From Arcanobacterium phocae (GTDB lineage Bacteria > Actinomycetota > Actinomycetes > Actinomycetales > Actinomycetaceae): DNA of 64,000 nt. The position numbers were made by a program, and so were the translations under genes. Shown here piece by piece: positions 1 to 8,459 of this stretch. Numbering within the stretch: position 1 is the stretch's first letter; each line of letters starts with the position of its first letter. The stretch lies in NCBI RefSeq assembly GCF_900105865.1, contig NZ_LT629804.1:1178001-1242000 (forward strand), written 5' to 3'. The notes under the pieces were generated by a model. It was given only the letters and a program-made list of their open reading frames with translations, searched no databases and was not told the DNA's origin.

Positions 1-1
1 C

Positions 2-790
2 CGAACTTTTTATCGCCTGATGGATTTTGTGGATCAATTCCCGCAGTACTTTATTGGTTGTAACGCCACGTTGCCGCGCATCGGGGGCTCTGTTCTGGGA
101 CACGACCACTACCAGGGAGGTGGGGAAGTACTACCGATGCAAAAGGCATCAGCAACTGCTACGTTCACGCTAGCGGATGAGCCCGACGTCGTCGTTGAAA
201 TCGTCGATTGGTTCTCAACGGTTGTGCGCGTTGTGGGCCGTGACCGAGATGCAGTGGCGCGTGTTAGCGCACGGATATCTGATGCTTGGGAGAGCTTTTC
301 GGAACCGGAAATCGGTATCATTCCGCGCGATCAAGACGGTATCCATTCTGGCGTGTCCCCAACGTGTAGTGTGACTGACCGTGGCTATGAGATGAGCATT
401 ATTTTCCGGTCGAACATCACCAGTGAAGAATTCCCGGCAGGCGTGTTCCATGCGCATCCAGAATTCTTCGCTATTAAACAGGAATCTATTGGGCTTATCG
501 AAGCTCAAGGCCTCTTTATCCTGCCTGCTCGATTACAGCGACAGCTTGGCATCTTGGCAGACGCGATTGAAAATGGGCATGAGCTTCCAGCGGAGATAGC
601 AGAGTTCTCGCTTGTTGATTCGGAAGTTCGTGCTACGTTGCAAGGTAGCCAAGAACGCTCAGCTATCGATGCTGCGATTCGCGAAGAGCTGGGCAGTATC
701 TGTGAACGCATCTTGACCAACACGGCTGTATTCAAAGAAGAGCAGAGACTTGTATCGTTCCTAGAAAACCTCGGTATGGTCAAGCTATAA
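2..790 (+). CDS. galT: Galactose-1-phosphate uridylyltransferase, class II (3' part)
   Basis: GalT transfers UMP from UDP-glucose to galactose-1-phosphate in the Leloir pathway (cytoplasm). The reading frame is already open at the window edge, so the N-terminus lies outside; about 262 codons are visible. A Pro-Arg-Ile-Gly-Gly-Ser stretch followed by His-Asp-His-Tyr-Gln (first His codon at 101) is the signature of the class II GalT found in Firmicutes and some actinobacteria, not the class I HPH active site. galE begins 31 nt downstream on the same strand, so the two probably share a transcript. The family is clear; the true start cannot be given here. Confidence 0.9.
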   Translation, partial: RTFYRLMDFVDQFPQYFIGCNATLPRIGGSVLGHDHYQGGGEVLPMQKASATATFTLADEPDVVVEIVDWFSTVVRVVGRDRDAVARVSARISDAWESFSEPEIGIIPRDQDGIHSGVSPTCSVTDRGYEMSIIFRSNITSEEFPAGVFHAHPEFFAIKQESIGLIEAQGLFILPARLQRQLGILADAIENGHELPAEIAEFSLVDSEVRATLQGSQERSAIDAAIREELGSICERILTNTAVFKEEQRLVSFLENLGMVKL

Positions 791-821
791 ATGGGCAGAA
801 TAACAATTTTAAGGAGCTAAT

Positions 822-1835
822 ATGACAACGGTTTTGGTTGCCGGCGGAGCTGGTTTCATTGGAACTCACACCACAGTTGAACTCTTGAATAAAGGGTACG
901 ATGTGGTGTGCGTGGATAATTTTTCAAATTCTTCGCCAGAAGCGATTAAGCGAGTTCAAGCGATAACGGGTAAGAGCCTGCGGTTCTATGATGCTGACGT
1001 TCGCGATGCGAATGCGCTCAACGAAGTGTTTACCGAAAACAAGATTGATTGGGTCATTCATTTTGCTGGGTTCAAGGCAGTCGGCGAATCAGTTGAAAAA
1101 CCGCTCGAATACTATGACAACAACATCGGCGGTGCGTTGTGCTTGCTACAGACCATGCGCGAACACGGAGTGAAGAAGTTCGTCTTTTCGAGTTCCGCAA
1201 CCGTCTATGGCGAGACAACTGATTTGCCATTGACGGAAGAATCTCCGGCAGGTCTTGCCACTAACCCATACGGATACACTAAGGTATTCGAAGAGCAGAT
1301 TTTGCGCGATCTATACAAGTCTGATCCGTCATGGACAGTTGTTATTTTGCGCTACTTCAACCCGGTGGGCGCTCATGAAAGTGGTTTGATAGGTGAAGAC
1401 CCCAAGGGTATTCCAGCGAACTTAACGCCATACGTAGCGAAGGTAGCAGTTGGAGAATTGGACCGGGTACGAGTATTTGGTGACGATTACGATACCCCAG
1501 ACGGCACGGGCGTTCGCGACTACATCCACGTTGTTGATCTTGCACGCGGTCACGTTGCCGCTACTGACAATATTTCTGAGCCAGGCGTTTACGTCTATAA
1601 TTTGGGCACGGGACATGGCTATTCGGTGCTCGATGTTATTAAGGCATACGAGCGTGCTGCAGGTAAGGAAATCCCATATGAAGTAGTGCCACGACGTGCT
1701 GGTGACGTCGCTGCAAATTATGCAGATCCATCAAAGGCCCGCAGAGAATTGCACTGGGAAGCCACTCATACCATTGAAGATATGGCAGAATCCTCGATGC
1801 GTTGGCAGACGGCTAATCCGCAAGGTTACCGCTGA
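822..1835 (+). CDS. galE: UDP-glucose 4-epimerase
   Basis: Interconverts UDP-galactose and UDP-glucose using bound NAD; a cytoplasmic short-chain dehydrogenase fold. The 337-aa product has the usual length. The Rossmann motif GGAGFIG is at residues 8-14, the catalytic Ser region at 123-125 and the Tyr-x-x-x-Lys pair at Y150/K154. The ATG follows AAGGAG at good spacing. It lies just behind galT and is closed by a strong inverted-repeat terminator at 1841-1880. Together with convergent galK it completes the Leloir set. No odd features. Confidence 0.96.
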   Translation: MTTVLVAGGAGFIGTHTTVELLNKGYDVVCVDNFSNSSPEAIKRVQAITGKSLRFYDADVRDANALNEVFTENKIDWVIHFAGFKAVGESVEKPLEYYDNNIGGALCLLQTMREHGVKKFVFSSSATVYGETTDLPLTEESPAGLATNPYGYTKVFEEQILRDLYKSDPSWTVVILRYFNPVGAHESGLIGEDPKGIPANLTPYVAKVAVGELDRVRVFGDDYDTPDGTGVRDYIHVVDLARGHVAATDNISEPGVYVYNLGTGHGYSVLDVIKAYERAAGKEIPYEVVPRRAGDVAANYADPSKARRELHWEATHTIEDMAESSMRWQTANPQGYR

Positions 1836-1840
1836 GTCTA

Positions 1841-1880
1841 ATAAAACTGCCGCACCAGATAATCGGTGCGGCAGTTTTAT
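1841..1880. terminator. Bidirectional terminator between galE and galK
   Basis: A perfect 16-bp inverted repeat (1841-1856 and 1865-1880) with an 8-nt loop ends in TTTTAT on either strand. It sits between the convergent galE and galK genes and can serve both. Confidence 0.9.
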
Positions 1881-1908
1881 ACGGTTGTGCTCATTTTGAG
1901 TTGTTGCA

Positions 1909-3045
1909 CTAAAGGCGGCTAGCTCCTGAGCTGGCATTCGCAATAAGGAATGCTGGTTCGGGGAATCCTCGAGCAATGCTGGTTTCGCGGATGCCTTCGA
2001 TCGCTTGTGCCATATTGGCCGAGTCGATGAGTGCGATAGCTGATCCACCAAAACCGCCACCGGTCATGCGAGCACCGAGCGCTCCATATTCCAGAGCAGT
2101 ATCGACGACGCAGTCGAGCTCGGGGCACGACACGTTGAAATCGTCGCGTAGCGACCGGTGCGATTCGTAGAAAAGCTGGCCAAGCTTCACGTAGTCACGC
2201 TCAGCAAGGGCAGCAACGGCTTGGGTGACTCGCTCGTTCTCGCTGACAACATGGCGTGCCCGTTGTTGTAGTAGTGGCGGTAATGATTCAAGCTGATCGA
2301 GTCGGGCTTCTCGTAGGGAGTTCAATCCGAGAAGGTCTGCAGCCTGATCACATTCTAGGCGTCGGTTGCCATATTGGCCGTCAGCTAAAGAGTGTTTTGC
2401 TCGGGTATCAATAACGAGGATGTGGAGATCATCGTCATTGAACGTTGCATCGATTAGTGTCTTCGTATTGGCATCGAAATCGATAAGAACAGCTTTGCCG
2501 TCCGCACCGAAGACAGACACAGTCTGATCCATTCCGCCCGTTGGTGCTTGAGCAACTTCATTTTCCGCCTGAATGCAGGCCTGCACGATACTGTCTTTGT
2601 CAGTTTCGGAAAGAGCAAATGCGCTCGCGCATTCGATTGCTGCGGAGGACGATAAGCCGGCACCCAGCGGAACACATGAAGCAAAAGCGGCATCGAATCC
2701 ATGATCTATTCCTAGTGCCCATGCCGGACCAGCCGCATAGTTTACCCATGAGTTAGGCATTCCTGGCTTGATATCGGCTAGGTTTCCCTCCCAGAGTGCC
2801 CCTTGATCTGAAATGAGGCGTACCTGCGAATTATTGCGCGGGGTTAACGCAATGAAAGTGCGGTGTGGCAACGCAATAGGCAGGCATAGACCATTGTTGT
2901 AATCAGTGTGCTCGCCGATGAGATTGACCCGACCAGGAGCGCTAGCGAAAACAGTTGGCTCAGTATCGAACGTAGCATGAAAGAGTTGGCGAACTCTGGC
3001 AGTCCCGTCATCTGTGGACCATGCTGTGTTGAGTTGTGTTGACAT
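1909..3045 (-). CDS. galK: Galactokinase
   Basis: GHMP-family kinase that phosphorylates galactose at C1 with ATP, the first Leloir step. The start was set at 3045 (378 aa) because GGAGA lies 6 nt upstream; an upstream in-frame extension to 3084 has no comparable ribosome site. Motifs: galactokinase signature GRVNLIGEHTDYN at about residues 38-50, the ATP-binding loop PLGAGLSSSAA at 126-136, and a glycine-rich GGGFGG near residue 330. It faces galT-galE, so the pathway is encoded by two convergent units rather than one operon. Confidence 0.95.
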   Translation of the reverse strand: MSTQLNTAWSTDDGTARVRQLFHATFDTEPTVFASAPGRVNLIGEHTDYNNGLCLPIALPHRTFIALTPRNNSQVRLISDQGALWEGNLADIKPGMPNSWVNYAAGPAWALGIDHGFDAAFASCVPLGAGLSSSAAIECASAFALSETDKDSIVQACIQAENEVAQAPTGGMDQTVSVFGADGKAVLIDFDANTKTLIDATFNDDDLHILVIDTRAKHSLADGQYGNRRLECDQAADLLGLNSLREARLDQLESLPPLLQQRARHVVSENERVTQAVAALAERDYVKLGQLFYESHRSLRDDFNVSCPELDCVVDTALEYGALGARMTGGGFGGSAIALIDSANMAQAIEGIRETSIARGFPEPAFLIANASSGASRL

Positions 3046-3115
3046 CGTTGTCTCCATCATACGAATGTGTACGCTTCTGAACACGCAACGAATAGTACGA
3101 GCGCGCAGTGCATTG

Positions 3116-3811
3116 TTAATCTAATTCAGCCCGGGTCACTTCGTCAACTGCGTTAACACCCTCGAGACTGGCTAACCGTTCGTGAAGAGTGTGACGGGGA
3201 TAGGGGCCGTCGAATTTCATGACGGCTCGCATACCAGTGCCATTTTCAGTTTCGATCACCGATGTTGAATTCACCATGACTTTGTATCCTAAGCTGGTGG
3301 CGACTACGAGGATACGGCGCATGACTCCTAGACCAGCCTCATATTCGACGACGGTGCGGTCTAAGTGGTGGGTGCTGGGAATTTTGTTAGCTAGTGGGCC
3401 AATAGCGAAGATAAGCAGGTAGTGGATAATGAGCGTAGCAACGGCTAGAAGTGACATGCCAGCACCACAGGCGACGCCAATTGCTGCCGAGATCCAGATC
3501 GTTGCAGCGGTGGTGAGCCCTTTAACCGTATCGTTATTGACAAAAATAACGCCTGCGCCAAGGAAGCCAACTCCGGAAACGATTTGAGCAGCTAGACGAG
3601 AAGGATCAAGTGGGACAGTTGTAGAAGAAAATCCGTGAATTGATACGAGGGTAAAGAGACAGGCACCCATGCCAACGAGCACATGTGTTTTCACGCCGGC
3701 ATCTTTATTGTGATAGTAGCGTTCAACGCCAAGAAGGAAACACAAAACAGTGGTGATTAGCAGACTTACTGCGCCGGTCATAAAATCTTCTACACTTAGT
3801 ACGTTCCACAT
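3116..3811 (-). CDS. MgtC/SapB family membrane protein
   Basis: 231-aa protein whose N-terminal ~145 residues form several hydrophobic helices containing the conserved MgtC pattern (Leu-Leu-Gly-Val-Glu-Arg near residue 27, then Gly-Val-Lys-Thr-His and Gly-Val-Gly-Phe-Leu-Gly-Ala-Gly). The C-terminal ~80 residues look soluble. Members modulate ATP synthase, Mg2+ or phosphate homeostasis in some pathogens; the role here is unknown. GAGGA lies about 10 nt before the ATG. It is 79 nt downstream of arsC on the same strand and could be cotranscribed, though no functional link is evident. Confidence 0.85.
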   Translation of the reverse strand: MWNVLSVEDFMTGAVSLLITTVLCFLLGVERYYHNKDAGVKTHVLVGMGACLFTLVSIHGFSSTTVPLDPSRLAAQIVSGVGFLGAGVIFVNNDTVKGLTTAATIWISAAIGVACGAGMSLLAVATLIIHYLLIFAIGPLANKIPSTHHLDRTVVEYEAGLGVMRRILVVATSLGYKVMVNSTSVIETENGTGMRAVMKFDGPYPRHTLHERLASLEGVNAVDEVTRAELD

Positions 3812-3890
3812 ATTTTTAGCTTTCCTCGGAGCGGTTACTTCCTATCTACACATTATAGTGTGCCTTTAATGTAGGTTAGGAAGATTAGAG

Positions 3891-4286
3891 TCACTGAGCT
3901 AACATGATCCGGTTGATCAAGTCTGCTACCCGGCCGGCAATATCATCTCGAATGATTCGGACTTGATCCAATGATTGATTAGCAGGGTCTGATACGTCCC
4001 AGTCTTCGTAATGTTTTCCCGGATAGATTGGGCAAGTTTCACCGCACCCCATGGTAATCACCCAATCGGCCTGTTCTAGGACATCATTAGATAGCAGTGC
4101 CGGTTTTTGATGAACACTCAGACCGATTTCTGCAAGCGCCGTGACCGTTTGTGGATGAACTTCATCAGCTGGGGTAGTTCCTGCTGAGAGCACAGTTACG
4201 CGTGGGTCTTGACTCGCTATTGCGGCAGCCATTTGCGAACGTCCAGCATTTTGTTTGCATGCGAATAGAATGGCGGGGCGGGACAT
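3891..4286 (-). CDS. arsC: Arsenate reductase, low-molecular-weight phosphatase type
   Basis: 131-aa LMW protein-tyrosine-phosphatase fold enzyme predicted to reduce arsenate to arsenite. The P-loop CKQNAGRS has nucleophile Cys10 and Arg16; further cysteines C81 and C85 lie in an MGCGETCP motif typical of thiol-coupled ArsC, and a general-acid Asp is near residue 100. The physiological reductant (thioredoxin or mycothiol) cannot be told. The start at 4286 has AGGAAG upstream and leaves 16 nt to the permease; an alternative at 4310 would overlap it. Last gene of arsR-permease-arsC. Confidence 0.87.
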   Translation of the reverse strand: MSRPAILFACKQNAGRSQMAAAIASQDPRVTVLSAGTTPADEVHPQTVTALAEIGLSVHQKPALLSNDVLEQADWVITMGCGETCPIYPGKHYEDWDVSDPANQSLDQVRIIRDDIAGRVADLINRIMLAQ

Positions 4287-4302
4287 GGATTCTTCTTCCT
4301 GG

Positions 4303-5208
4303 CTAGACATAAACAATATTAAACAAGTAACCGATTGCCATGATTCCAATCATGACGGTGACAAAGTAGAGAACAAGAAGGCATGGTTTCATCACCCGTC
4401 GAAGCATTATTGCTTCGGGAACCGATAATGCTATTGCTCCCATCATAAAAGACATGACGGTTCCCAGTGGGATGCCCTTTGTCCACAGTGCTTGACCGAT
4501 TGGGACGACTGCACCACCGTTGGCATACAGCGGGGTACCCAAGATAGTTGCTAGAGGAACTGCAAAGAGATTATCTGCCGTAACATAATCAGCAAAGTAA
4601 TGAGCTGGCACCCAGCCATGGATGACAGAGCCGAGGGCGACGCCAAAAATAATCCAGGGCCAGACTTTGCCAACTATGCTTTTTACTTCACCCCATGCTG
4701 CCGTGCGCCGTTGCGCTAGTGAAGGAGTTTGCGTTGCCATTCGCAACAGTCCCACCGGCGTCGTCAAAACGAAATCTTCCACCCATTTTTCTAGTGGCAA
4801 GAATGACGCGACCCAGCCAAGAAACATAGATAAAAGAACCGCAGTTAATACGTAGGCTAACGCGACGTCCCACCCAAACTCGATACCAATAAGCACCGCT
4901 GCTGTTTCGCTAATAAGGGGTGAAGAAACCAAGAAGGTTAAGGCAATTGGTATGGGGACGCGAGCAGAGATGAAACCGACGAACAACGGGATTGAAGAGC
5001 ATGAACAGAACGGGGTAACGGCGCCTAAGACAGCGGCGAGGAAAAGGCCAAGGAAAAGTCCACGAGCTGCTAGGAAGTCACGGATTTTGTCCATGTTGGT
5101 GCTTGCGCGCAGGAAGCTGAGCGCAAAAATGATTGCTATGAGAAGGGCAAAAATTTTGATGGTGTCGACAAGGAAGAAAGTAAGGACGTCGTAGATAGGT
5201 GAATTCAT
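4303..5208 (-). CDS. ArsP_1/YraQ-type permease, probable arsenical exporter
   Basis: 301-aa polytopic membrane protein. The motif PFCSCSSIPLF with Cys68 and Cys70 is diagnostic of the ArsP_1 permease family, some members of which export trivalent organoarsenicals. A second conserved half contains YANGGAVVPIG. Its ATG overlaps the arsR stop in an ATGA arrangement, so translation is probably coupled, and arsC follows 16 nt later. Placement between arsR and arsC supports metalloid export. The substrate is inferred: it is neither ArsB nor Acr3. Confidence 0.82.
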   Translation of the reverse strand: MNSPIYDVLTFFLVDTIKIFALLIAIIFALSFLRASTNMDKIRDFLAARGLFLGLFLAAVLGAVTPFCSCSSIPLFVGFISARVPIPIALTFLVSSPLISETAAVLIGIEFGWDVALAYVLTAVLLSMFLGWVASFLPLEKWVEDFVLTTPVGLLRMATQTPSLAQRRTAAWGEVKSIVGKVWPWIIFGVALGSVIHGWVPAHYFADYVTADNLFAVPLATILGTPLYANGGAVVPIGQALWTKGIPLGTVMSFMMGAIALSVPEAIMLRRVMKPCLLVLYFVTVMIGIMAIGYLFNIVYV

Positions 5209-5513
5209 GCGCTTTGGTCAGTGGTCGGAGCAGACATGGGCAGACAGTTGTGGAGACGATCGAGGATGCCAGGAGCTAGCTGGTAAAAGACACGGCGCCC
5301 CCGGCGTTCACTGACAACAAGTCCGGCATCTCGCAAAATGCGAAGATGATAGGACAAGAGGTTGTCTGGGATAGGAGGGGCGGTTTGGAGGTTGCATACG
5401 CATTTGCCACCAGCACTTAAACGATGGAAAATATCGAGCCGAATCGGATCGGCAAGGGCTCCAAATAATGCGCTTCCTTCGGCAATTTCGGTTGCAGTTT
5501 TGTTAGCATCCAT
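5205..5513 (-). CDS. arsR: ArsR-family metalloregulator
   Basis: 102-aa winged-helix repressor. CVC (Cys38, Cys40) lies at the start of the sensing helix, the typical As(III)/Sb(III) site of ArsR; the DNA-reading segment follows (Leu-Leu-Ser-Tyr-His-Leu). The ATG at 5513 is preceded by GAGG at 5 nt; a TTG one codon earlier is less likely. It heads an arsR-permease-arsC operon and probably represses it from the two dyads at 5521-5549. Confidence 0.88.
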   Translation of the reverse strand: MDANKTATEIAEGSALFGALADPIRLDIFHRLSAGGKCVCNLQTAPPIPDNLLSYHLRILRDAGLVVSERRGRRVFYQLAPGILDRLHNCLPMSAPTTDQSA

Positions 5514-5520
5514 CAATACC

Positions 5521-5549
5521 TCAAATTATTTTGAATCAATACTTCTTGA
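5521..5549 (-). promoter_or_regulatory. Probable ArsR operator, two TCAA-N6-TTGA dyads
   Basis: Two copies of TCAA-N6-TTGA occur at 5521-5534 and 5536-5549, exactly 15 bp apart, immediately before the arsR start. ArsR/SmtB-type repressors bind this kind of dyad. Binding is inferred. Confidence 0.6.
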
Positions 5550-5570
5550 AATGGTAATGCATTAGAAGCA

Positions 5571-5650
5571 AGTTGTCTAATAATCGACAACTACCAATGA
5601 ATGAACCGCAGAAGACTGGATGTGACTCAGAGCAATGTGAATGTCTCACA
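5571..5650. promoter_or_regulatory. Dyads in the arsR-brnQ divergent region
   Basis: Two inverted repeats lie between the ars operon and the first brnQ: AGTTGTC-N8-GACAACT at 5571-5592 and TGTGA-N5-TCACA at 5636-5650. The second resembles a CRP/GlxR site but its spacer is one base short. Both are candidate operators for brnQ; no regulator is assigned. Confidence 0.3.
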
Positions 5651-5766
5651 ATGTGAACGATATGTCACGAAGACGGGTGCCAAGTTGGGCATCTTTTAGT
5701 CAGATCCCTATTCTTAAAGTTATTGAGCCATATCTGGAACATAGTTTGGAGACGAGAGGGGGCGCG

Positions 5767-7074
5767 ATGACAGCGAACAAGCGCACTGTATTGATCGCGA
5801 GCTTAGCTTTATTCGCCATGTTTTTCGGCGCTGGAAACCTTATCGTCCCGGTGATGATAGGTGCACATGCCGGTGTTAACTCATGGAGCGCAGCCCTCGG
5901 ATTCGTCTCAACCGGAGTTCTGTTACCCGTGTTGTCAATGGTGGCGATGTCAACCAAGCGTTCACATGAAAAGCGCTTAGCTGATCGACTCGGCGCTCGG
6001 CTTGGTCTAGTCATTACTACCTTGATTTTCCTTTTCACCGGCATGGTGTACGCGATTCCGCGTGTGGGTGCGGTCAGCTACGAGATGGCTATCGGTCCCT
6101 TCATGCCGACGGCGAACCCGTGGGCCAGCACAATAGCTTTATTTGTCTATTCAGCGTTGTTCTTTGCCGTTGCATCCCTTTTAGTGCTACGGCCTGCCAT
6201 GGTTATGAAAGGGGTGGGAGCCTGGCTGACCCCAGCTCTTCTTATCCTCCTATTCATAGTGATCGCCGGGGCTTGGACACTTCCAGTGGTAGATATAAAA
6301 CCAGATCCGAACTATGCTCATGCGCCTATAACAGAAGGCTTTATCCAGGGCTATTTCACGATGGATGCGCTCGCGGCATTAATGTTCGGTGGCGTAGTGA
6401 TCGGTAGCTTGAAAGCTGCAGGTTTGTCAAAACAGCAGGTTCATCGCGGAACTGCGGTAGCCGGACTGCTAGCCGGCATATTTCTCACCATTGTTTATGT
6501 TGGTTTAGTGCGAGTTGGCCAGGTAGGAACAGGCGAGAACGGAGCTACACTTACCGCGCATGTTACTCGGGAATTGTTTGGTCCAGTTGGCCAAGGGGTG
6601 TTCGGGCTAATCGTTATTTTGGCTTGTTTTACTACTGCTATCGGTTTGTTGGACGCATCAGTTGAGTATTTCCACGATCTGATCCCTGCAATTACGCGCT
6701 CTCAGTGGCTACTCATTGCTGCCGTGGTCTCCTTTTCTCTCACCAATTTAGGGCTGACGCGCATTCTTGCTATTGTGGCACCTGCGAATCAGTTCCTATA
6801 TCCACTCGTCATGGTTCTGGTGATCGTGTCACTGGTGGATTTGCTGGTATCTGCACAGCTGTATTTCGCTTATCGCATTCCAGCGTGGACTACTGCTGTT
6901 TTAGCTCTGTTAGAAGCTTTATACACAACGGAGGTCAAGTTTTTTGCGCCGTTACGCTATCTGCTCGACTCGTTCCCTGCCGGGCATCTGCAAATGGCAT
7001 GGGTGGTTCCGGCGGCGGCTACATTACTTATCGGAATTGGCCTAGACTGGCAACGACTTACCAAGGGGCGTTAA
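5767..7074 (+). CDS. brnQ: Branched-chain amino acid carrier BrnQ, copy 1
   Basis: 435-aa LIVCS-family secondary carrier, predicted to take up Leu/Ile/Val with a cation across about 12 membrane segments. The N-terminal signature LFAMFFGAGNLI is about residues 15-26, and GYFTMDALAALMFGG in the middle is shared by the next two genes. The start at 5767 follows GAGAGGGGG; the frame extends to 5641, but that extra segment is hydrophilic and unlike the family N-terminus. First of three tandem paralogues. Confidence 0.9.
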   Translation: MTANKRTVLIASLALFAMFFGAGNLIVPVMIGAHAGVNSWSAALGFVSTGVLLPVLSMVAMSTKRSHEKRLADRLGARLGLVITTLIFLFTGMVYAIPRVGAVSYEMAIGPFMPTANPWASTIALFVYSALFFAVASLLVLRPAMVMKGVGAWLTPALLILLFIVIAGAWTLPVVDIKPDPNYAHAPITEGFIQGYFTMDALAALMFGGVVIGSLKAAGLSKQQVHRGTAVAGLLAGIFLTIVYVGLVRVGQVGTGENGATLTAHVTRELFGPVGQGVFGLIVILACFTTAIGLLDASVEYFHDLIPAITRSQWLLIAAVVSFSLTNLGLTRILAIVAPANQFLYPLVMVLVIVSLVDLLVSAQLYFAYRIPAWTTAVLALLEALYTTEVKFFAPLRYLLDSFPAGHLQMAWVVPAAATLLIGIGLDWQRLTKGR

Positions 7075-7145
7075 GCCCCCGCCTCCGTTAGCTAGATATT
7101 TTTATCTGGCGTCGTCGTTATTGCGTCAATTGTTAGGTCTTTATT

Positions 7146-8459
7146 ATGTTTTCTCACTCAACTAAATCAATCATATTTGCTGGTTTTGCACTATTTGCAA
7201 TGTTCTTTGGGGCTGGAAATCTGATCCTTCCGGCAATGATCGGGGTAGAAGCAGGTGGCTACGCCTACCCAGCTGTCTTTGGCTTTGTACTGACCGGTGC
7301 AGTGCTAACTGTAGCCGGAATGATAGCTGCCGGTTCGCTTAATCCTGGAGAAACCCGTCTAGCTGACCGAGTAGGTCCGCGTTTTGGCCTTATCTTTACC
7401 ACAGTATTGTTCGTTGCCACTGCGATGCTCTACCCAACTCCGCGAGTAGCCGCAGTCAGCTTTGAAATGGCGGCAGTGCCGATAGTGGGTTCCGGTCATC
7501 TCCAGCTGTTTTTCTATACTGTGGTTTTCTTCGGAATCTGCTATGTCTTGGTTCGCCAGCCAGCAAAAATTATTGAGCGCATCGGTGGATTCTTAACTCC
7601 GGTTCTCATCGTATTGTTGATTGTGCTCGTTGTAGCTTCCTATACCTTGCCAGATTTAAACCACGAACCGATCGAGCGTTATGTGCATGCTCCCATCGCA
7701 AATGGACTTATCGAAGGCTATTTCACGATGGATTCCTTAGCGACGCTCATGTATGGACCGGTGATCGTAGGAGCTTTAGCTGCGGCTGGTTTTTCGGGAG
7801 CTAAACTTCGCCGAGGAATGGCCGGGGCATCGATCCTCGCAGGATCATTATTGGCAGCTTGCTACATCGGGTTAGTTCACTTGGGAGCGGTTGGCAATGG
7901 TGCCAACGGTGCCGTTGTTGTTACGTCGGTTTCCCATGAACTGTTCGGGCGTACTGGGCAGCTTGTTTTCGGACTGATTATCTTCCTTGCATGTTTGACG
8001 ACGGCGTTGGGCTTGCTGGCATCGTCGTCGGACTACTTCCACAAGCTGTTCCCGAAGATCTCGCAACATACTTGGTTATTAATTCACTTGGCGGTTGTTT
8101 TTCCGCTGTCTAATCTTGGCCTGGAAACAATTTTGTCGCTGGTTGCACCACTGAACCAACTTCTGTACCCAATCACGATTTCCATCATCGTGGTTGCCTT
8201 GCTTGACATGGCCCTGCCGAAGTCTCGTACATTGGTGTGGTCATACCGGCTAGGAACATACACCGCCGTGGTGCTGGCAATTCCCGAAGCTCTCAACTCA
8301 ACTGGGATACGTGCTTTTGCACCGCTTCGTACCGTACTAGACCTATTCCCGATGGGGCACCTGCAGATGGCGTGGGTTGTTCCCACATTATTAGCAATTA
8401 TTATTGGCTTGCTTTACGATCTTGCAGGTGATCGGGCGCGCCGCACAGTGGAGGCATAA
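7146..8459 (+). CDS. brnQ: Branched-chain amino acid carrier BrnQ, copy 2
   Basis: 437-aa LIVCS-family carrier paralogous to its neighbours: LFAMFFGAGNLILPAMIG near the start, GYFTMDSLATLM in the middle and GHLQMAWVVP near the end. It lies 71 nt after copy 1 with a poor ribosome site. Its TAA overlaps the start of copy 3 (TAATG), implying translational coupling. Small differences in otherwise shared motifs (DSLATLMYG against DALAALMFG) suggest the copies may differ in substrate or affinity. Confidence 0.89.
   Translation: MFSHSTKSIIFAGFALFAMFFGAGNLILPAMIGVEAGGYAYPAVFGFVLTGAVLTVAGMIAAGSLNPGETRLADRVGPRFGLIFTTVLFVATAMLYPTPRVAAVSFEMAAVPIVGSGHLQLFFYTVVFFGICYVLVRQPAKIIERIGGFLTPVLIVLLIVLVVASYTLPDLNHEPIERYVHAPIANGLIEGYFTMDSLATLMYGPVIVGALAAAGFSGAKLRRGMAGASILAGSLLAACYIGLVHLGAVGNGANGAVVVTSVSHELFGRTGQLVFGLIIFLACLTTALGLLASSSDYFHKLFPKISQHTWLLIHLAVVFPLSNLGLETILSLVAPLNQLLYPITISIIVVALLDMALPKSRTLVWSYRLGTYTAVVLAIPEALNSTGIRAFAPLRTVLDLFPMGHLQMAWVVPTLLAIIIGLLYDLAGDRARRTVEA

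Noticed and set aside
3871..3880. GTAGGTTAGG, a half match to the DtxR consensus between arsC and the MgtC-like gene
   Set aside because: Only the left half fits; the other half shows no dyad, unlike the site at 17476-17494.
5641..5766. N-terminal extension of the first BrnQ
   Set aside because: Hydrophilic, unlike the paralogues, and a good ribosome site precedes ATG 5767.
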